34,451 bases of DNA, taken from assembly GCA_017455185.1 (NCBI GenBank), contig JAFTBN010000021.1, positions 85,897 through 120,347 of the forward strand. Direction: 5' to 3'. How positions within the stretch are numbered: the first letter of the stretch is position 1; every line of letters begins with the position of its first letter. Under the pieces are notes generated by a model, which was given only the letters and a program-made list of their open reading frames with translations, had not been told where the DNA came from and did no database searches. This DNA is from Clostridia bacterium. Lineage in GTDB: Bacteria; Bacillota; Clostridia; Oscillospirales; CAG-272. Position numbers and translations under genes: made by a program. Positions 31,502 through 34,451 of the stretch are shown here, piece after piece.

Positions 31502-31590
31502 AAAGGATTGCGCCGGCCTTAGCCCGATGTTCAAAAGAAAGTTTTGACAAAAATGCGCTGGGCATCTGTCTGACAAGGTTGACTGACAAT

Positions 31591-31633
31591 CACTGGACTG
31601 TTGTAATTCGTTACGTCAGTCCAGTGGTTTTTT
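31591..31633 (+). terminator. tyrS intrinsic terminator
   Basis: CACTGGACTG (31591-31600) and CAGTCCAGTG (31617-31626) form a perfect 10-bp stem followed by GTTTTTTTC. It is 90 nt after the tyrS stop. Confidence 0.9.
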
Positions 31634-31658
31634 TCTTCCACCATTTTGCGAGATATGA

Positions 31659-31695
31659 ATAGCCGGGGACTGATCGCGTGTCAGCCCCCGGCTAT
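31659..31695. repeat. Strong 14-bp hairpin without a T tract
   Basis: ATAGCCGGGG-a-CTGA pairs with TCAG-c-CCCCGGCTAT across a 7-nt loop, with one A/C mismatch. It is between the tyrS terminator and the broken GNAT gene. With no T run it is not a standard terminator; it could be a terminator stem for the minus strand, a REP-like element or a recombination remnant. Confidence 0.5.
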
Positions 31696-31753
31696 GTGAG
31701 GTCAGAATTCAATTTGATGGTCCCAACAAATCTGGAATTTGTGCTATCCTGTT

Positions 31754-31912
31754 TCAGAACTTTTTGTAGAGCTCGTAACAGTTGTGTCCTTTGGGACCGT
31801 CTTTGAGTTCGCCTCTGAGCAGATAGCCGTTCTTTTTAAAAAAGTCGACGTTCCCAGTCTCCCGCATATGTCAGAATCATAGACGTTCTTTTTTTCTTTC
31901 CAGATGTATCAT
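31754..31912 (-). pseudogene. Decayed GNAT acetyltransferase gene
   Basis: A good start (ATG 31912 with GGAGG 8 nt upstream) reads MIHLERKKERL and then a stop. The other end reads FFKKNGYLLRGELKDGPKGH and then NCYELYKKF before TGA 31754-31756, the C-terminal end of a GNAT acetyltransferase. Between them ILTYAGDW continues in a different frame; deleting one G near 31853 would join it to NVDFFKKNGY. So the core is deleted and at least one frameshift is present. The coding tail fits GNAT families where DFFKKNGF precedes the last strand. Confidence 0.7.
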
Positions 31913-31940
31913 TGCATAATCCTCCAATGTCTTTTTTCAG

Positions 31941-31991
31941 TCACAGCTTTTCGCAGGAGATGCCGTCAAACATCTGGCAGCCGTCGCCCAT
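31941..31991 (-). pseudogene. Leftover C-terminal tail of a serine hydrolase
   Basis: The frame MGDGCQMFDGISCEKL ends with TGA 31941-31943. It aligns with the end of the serine hydrolase at 33527, FGDGCLTYDDFTCRKL, at 9 of 16 positions. It begins 11 nt after the stop of the GNAT-hydrolase fusion and lies 28 nt before the broken GNAT start, the same spacing pattern as between the intact hydrolase and the fusion gene (33 nt). This points to a duplicated hydrolase-GNAT unit now mostly deleted. Confidence 0.65.
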
Positions 31992-32002
31992 CTTTTTTTC
32001 CT

Positions 32003-33493
32003 TTATTCTTTCGCGTTTTTGAAAATCTCACAGGCGATGTTGTTCATCGCTTCATCGGCTGCTTCCGTAACATTGTTGTACATTATGGCAACGCAGACGT
32101 CTTTTTTTCGGGAGAAAACCCAGCTTGTCAAAAAGCCCCAATTCTCACCGCCGTGACCGGCAACGCTATCTTTTCGGGCTTCCGATTCCCAAACGTCGAG
32201 GCAAAGGCCATAGTCATCCATGACCGGCGTCATCATGCGCCGCGCGGTCTTCTTTTTGAGGATGCCGCCTTTGCGATAGCTCTCGGAAAGGGCAAGCCCG
32301 ATTTTGACCAGTTCCGTCGGCGTGGTCCAAAGGCCTGCCGCGGCGTGCTCGGGGTAATAATGATACCCGTGGGCAGAGTCCTCCTTCTGCGCCAGCCTGA
32401 AACCGAAGGCGGCGTTGGCGACCAAGTCTTCGTCCAGGGGCTGGAAAAAGCCGGTGCGTTTCAGCCCCAGAGGCTCAGCGACCTCCTTTTGGAAGGCATC
32501 GCGGAGAGTCGTGCCGGTGATACGCTCAAAGGCGAGCTGTGCCAATGTGATGCCGCCGCCGGAGTACATGTGCTGCTTGCCGTAAGGACGAATCCTTCTG
32601 AGCTTCGGCGTAACGCCTTTGCCATTCAGCACATCCTCGAGCGAGAGCGGCTCGTGATCCGCGCGGTAGCCGGGGAAGCCGTGCAGGTTGTAGCCCGCCG
32701 TGTGGGAAAGCAGCGCGGCGAAGGTCACGGGGCCCTTTTTGACGAATTCCGGCACCACGCCCGAGATATCCGCATCAAGGTCGATGAGGCCCTTGTCCAC
32801 ATAGCGGAGCAGCGTCAGCGCAAACATGGGCTTCGATACGGAACCCGCCTGGAACAGCATATCCGGATTCACCGGGAAGTCTTCGCCGTATCGGCCGCTG
32901 CCGGAGCAGTAGGTGCTGAAATCGCCGTCGCCGTCGCAGACCGCGATGCTGACGCCGTAGCCCTTCCTGCCCCGGATGCGCATGGCCTTGTCCACGTCGA
33001 CGCCGTAAAAGTCTTTGACCGTCTTGTTCGGCCCCTTCAGCATCCGCATCAGGACGGCCTCGTCACCGCTGACGACGCCGGTCTCCCGGAAGCCGGCCTT
33101 GCGGTACACGTGCAGGCCCCGCTCGTTCTCCGGCTCGGTGGACAGGAAGAGCCGGTCGGCGCCATTTTCTTTGAAGTATTTGATGATCTCCTGCAGGGCG
33201 GCCTGGCCGCAGCCCTTGCCCTGCTCGTTCTTGTCGATCATGAAGCGCCAGAGCCAGTAGCGGTCGTCCTCATCCTCTTCTTCCGGATTGAATGCGAACA
33301 TGCAGAAGCCCACCAGCTTCTCATCTGCATAGATGGCAAAGGGCCGGGCCACGCCGGGCTGCTCCGCGTTCGCCTCGTCCGCCTGCCGCAGAGAGGTTTT
33401 ATTGCTGGCCACGAAAGGCTGATCCTCCCGCACAGAAAGGGCCAGCACCGCCTCGCGGTTGGTATTGTCAATGGGTCTCAGTGCAATATTCAT
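32003..33493 (-). CDS. GNAT acetyltransferase fused to a beta-lactamase-type serine hydrolase
   Basis: A 496-residue two-domain protein. Residues 1-152 are a GNAT N-acetyltransferase: WLWRFMIDKNEQGKGCGQAAL carries the acetyl-CoA motif QxxGxG (91-96) and GLHVYRKAGFRETG the final strand region. Residues about 160-490 are a PF00144 beta-lactamase-related hydrolase: SxxK at 218-221 (SVSK), YSG at 310-312 where YxN is usual, and HGG in AGHGGENWG as the third motif. No signal peptide, so the hydrolase is probably cytoplasmic. ATG 33493 has GGAGG 8 nt upstream. Substrates are unknown; a link with acetylation and hydrolysis of the same amide or peptide is speculative. 33 nt downstream of another serine hydrolase of the same superfamily. 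Confidence 0.88.
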   Translation of the reverse strand: MNIALRPIDNTNREAVLALSVREDQPFVASNKTSLRQADEANAEQPGVARPFAIYADEKLVGFCMFAFNPEEEDEDDRYWLWRFMIDKNEQGKGCGQAALQEIIKYFKENGADRLFLSTEPENERGLHVYRKAGFRETGVVSGDEAVLMRMLKGPNKTVKDFYGVDVDKAMRIRGRKGYGVSIAVCDGDGDFSTYCSGSGRYGEDFPVNPDMLFQAGSVSKPMFALTLLRYVDKGLIDLDADISGVVPEFVKKGPVTFAALLSHTAGYNLHGFPGYRADHEPLSLEDVLNGKGVTPKLRRIRPYGKQHMYSGGGITLAQLAFERITGTTLRDAFQKEVAEPLGLKRTGFFQPLDEDLVANAAFGFRLAQKEDSAHGYHYYPEHAAAGLWTTPTELVKIGLALSESYRKGGILKKKTARRMMTPVMDDYGLCLDVWESEARKDSVAGHGGENWGFLTSWVFSRKKDVCVAIMYNNVTEAADEAMNNIACEIFKNAKE

Positions 33494-33526
33494 GGGAATA
33501 TCCTCCGTCTGTGTCGTTTGTTTTCC

Positions 33527-34451
33527 TTACAGCTTTCTGCAGGTGAAATCGTCGTACGTCAGGCAGCCGTCGCCGAAGGTCAGCTTGAGCAGGCCGCCCT
33601 TGCGGCCGAACTCGTTTTCGCCGATCGGATAGAGCCTGAAGCGCATCTCATCCCCGTCCTCGTCGATCGACCTCGCATGAAGCTCGCCGTCCTCCATCCA
33701 GACCTCGTCGATAAGGAAATCGGCGTCCTCCGGATGCTCGTACTTGCCGCAGAGATCAGGCCATTTCGACTTGTCGGGATCCTTGAGCGCGAGATCCTCG
33801 ATGCTTCGGACGGGCTCCGGCTCCTCGTCCCGCGCGACCGCTCTCATGCCGTTCCAGTAGCCCATATACGCCCTGACGTCCCTGTAGTCCCGGCAGCCGA
33901 GGATCACAAGCACCCTGTCCGCGTCGACAAAGCGCTCGAACCAGGTGGCGACGCCCGGCATGCCGCCGCTGTGACTGACGACCAGGCCAAGGGCCTCGTC
34001 GTGCCCGACGGCCCAGCCGAAGCCGTAGCCCAGCCCGTCGTCTTCGTCGTAAACGGCGTCCTCGCCGTTGTTCAGCTTCGCCGGGGTGTACATGAGAGCC
34101 TGTTCTTCCTTCGTCAGCACCTTGCCCTCGCGCAGCGCCCGGTCCCAGCGGAGCATGTCGAAGACGTCGGTATACACATAGTCGTCGCCGTTCAGGCCGT
34201 CGAAGGCGGCCACGTCGCCGTCCTCGGCGGAGTCCACGTCGGCCACGCATTTTCCGTCGTCGAATACCGTCGCCTGGGCATAGTTGGCAAAGGGCACGCC
34301 GTCCCTGCGGATATGGCAGCAGCGGGTGGAGCTCATGCCGGCGGGCTCGAAGATGTTCTTTTGCAGGAAGTCCTCAAAGGGAAGGCCGGAGCGCCGCTCC
34401 ACCAGCAGGGCCAGCAGGTTGAAGCCGGTGTTGGAGTAGTGCAGGCCCTCC
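33527..34451 (-). CDS. Beta-lactamase-related serine hydrolase (N-terminus beyond window)
   Basis: The 3' 307 codons of a PF00144 hydrolase; the SxxK nucleophile region lies outside the window. Seen: the second motif in HYSNTGFNLLALLVERRSG near the right edge, then FEPAGMSSTRC, and the third motif VVSHSGGMPG. After about residue 190 of this part there is a C-terminal beta-rich accessory domain (DUF3471-like lipocalin type by position) ending FGDGCLTYDDFTCRKL. Codon use is very GC-rich. It precedes the GNAT-hydrolase fusion on the same strand by 33 nt and is probably co-transcribed. Substrate unknown; such proteins are esterases, D-aminopeptidases or penicillin-binding-type enzymes more often than true beta-lactamases. 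Confidence 0.86.
   Translation of the reverse strand, partial: EGLHYSNTGFNLLALLVERRSGLPFEDFLQKNIFEPAGMSSTRCCHIRRDGVPFANYAQATVFDDGKCVADVDSAEDGDVAAFDGLNGDDYVYTDVFDMLRWDRALREGKVLTKEEQALMYTPAKLNNGEDAVYDEDDGLGYGFGWAVGHDEALGLVVSHSGGMPGVATWFERFVDADRVLVILGCRDYRDVRAYMGYWNGMRAVARDEEPEPVRSIEDLALKDPDKSKWPDLCGKYEHPEDADFLIDEVWMEDGELHARSIDEDGDEMRFRLYPIGENEFGRKGGLLKLTFGDGCLTYDDFTCRKL

Noticed and set aside
33527..34451. Antibiotic-resistance beta-lactamase
   Set aside because: The HSGG and YSN motifs and the accessory C-terminal domain point to the broad PF00144 hydrolase group; nothing supports drug hydrolysis.

Overview
This window looks like a chromosomal piece of a moderately GC-rich member of the Bacillota, most likely an uncultured gut-type Clostridia lineage. 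The grounds are near-consensus sigma-A promoters with 17-18 bp spacers, strong AGGAGG ribosome sites, a DUF4093/RNase M5-type TOPRIM protein, a DUF975-type membrane protein, clostridial-type citrate synthase and MetRS, and several lipobox lipoproteins. No tRNA, rRNA, CRISPR array or intact insertion sequence was found.

Layout. 1-2387 (-): start of an unidentified membrane protein, then an EF-G-like GTPase with a degenerate switch II motif. 2735-5896 (+): a 1053-residue lipoprotein with two pectate-lyase-3 beta-helices. 5940-7333: an AT-richer foreign block with the last 38 codons of a type I restriction hsdS, an intact YhcG/DUF1016 PDDEXK nuclease, the first codons of a lost downstream gene, an orphan 43-codon 3' end and a bidirectional terminator. 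7403-13674 (-): SGNH hydrolase, DUF975-like membrane protein, murQ, metG, gpsA, tatD. 13777-14140 (+): tmRNA (ssrA) with a consensus promoter and terminator. 14142-21250 (-): a tight seven-gene operon (DEDDh exonuclease, DUF2007, thiI, phosphoribosyltransferase, aspS, U32/TrhP-like, rnmV-like), mostly tRNA and translation maintenance.

21588-22967 (+) is citrate synthase. 23032-24822 (-) is a phosphodiester-glycosidase lipoprotein, 24950-26062 (-) a glycerol-1-phosphate dehydrogenase family enzyme, 26341-27338 (+) a BspA-type leucine-rich-repeat lipoprotein with an 18-bp tandem repeat. 27437-30124 (-) carries ribokinase, a nucleotidyltransferase and a metallophosphoesterase, divergent from tyrS (30284-31501, +). 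31754-34451 (-) is a recombining accessory locus: a cut-off serine hydrolase, a GNAT-serine hydrolase fusion, a leftover 16-residue hydrolase tail and a broken GNAT gene.

Most noteworthy: (1) three genes (13674, 24822, 26341) have a good Shine-Dalgarno 30-38 nt from the start codon, with a GC-rich hairpin between them whose folding would bring the spacing to 12-17 nt; (2) the decayed type I R-M block, bounded by a near-perfect 12-bp inverted repeat; (3) the GNAT-hydrolase locus, with traces of tandem duplication and decay; (4) an unusual tmRNA tag reading frame. All functional statements are from sequence reading and family knowledge; no searches were run.
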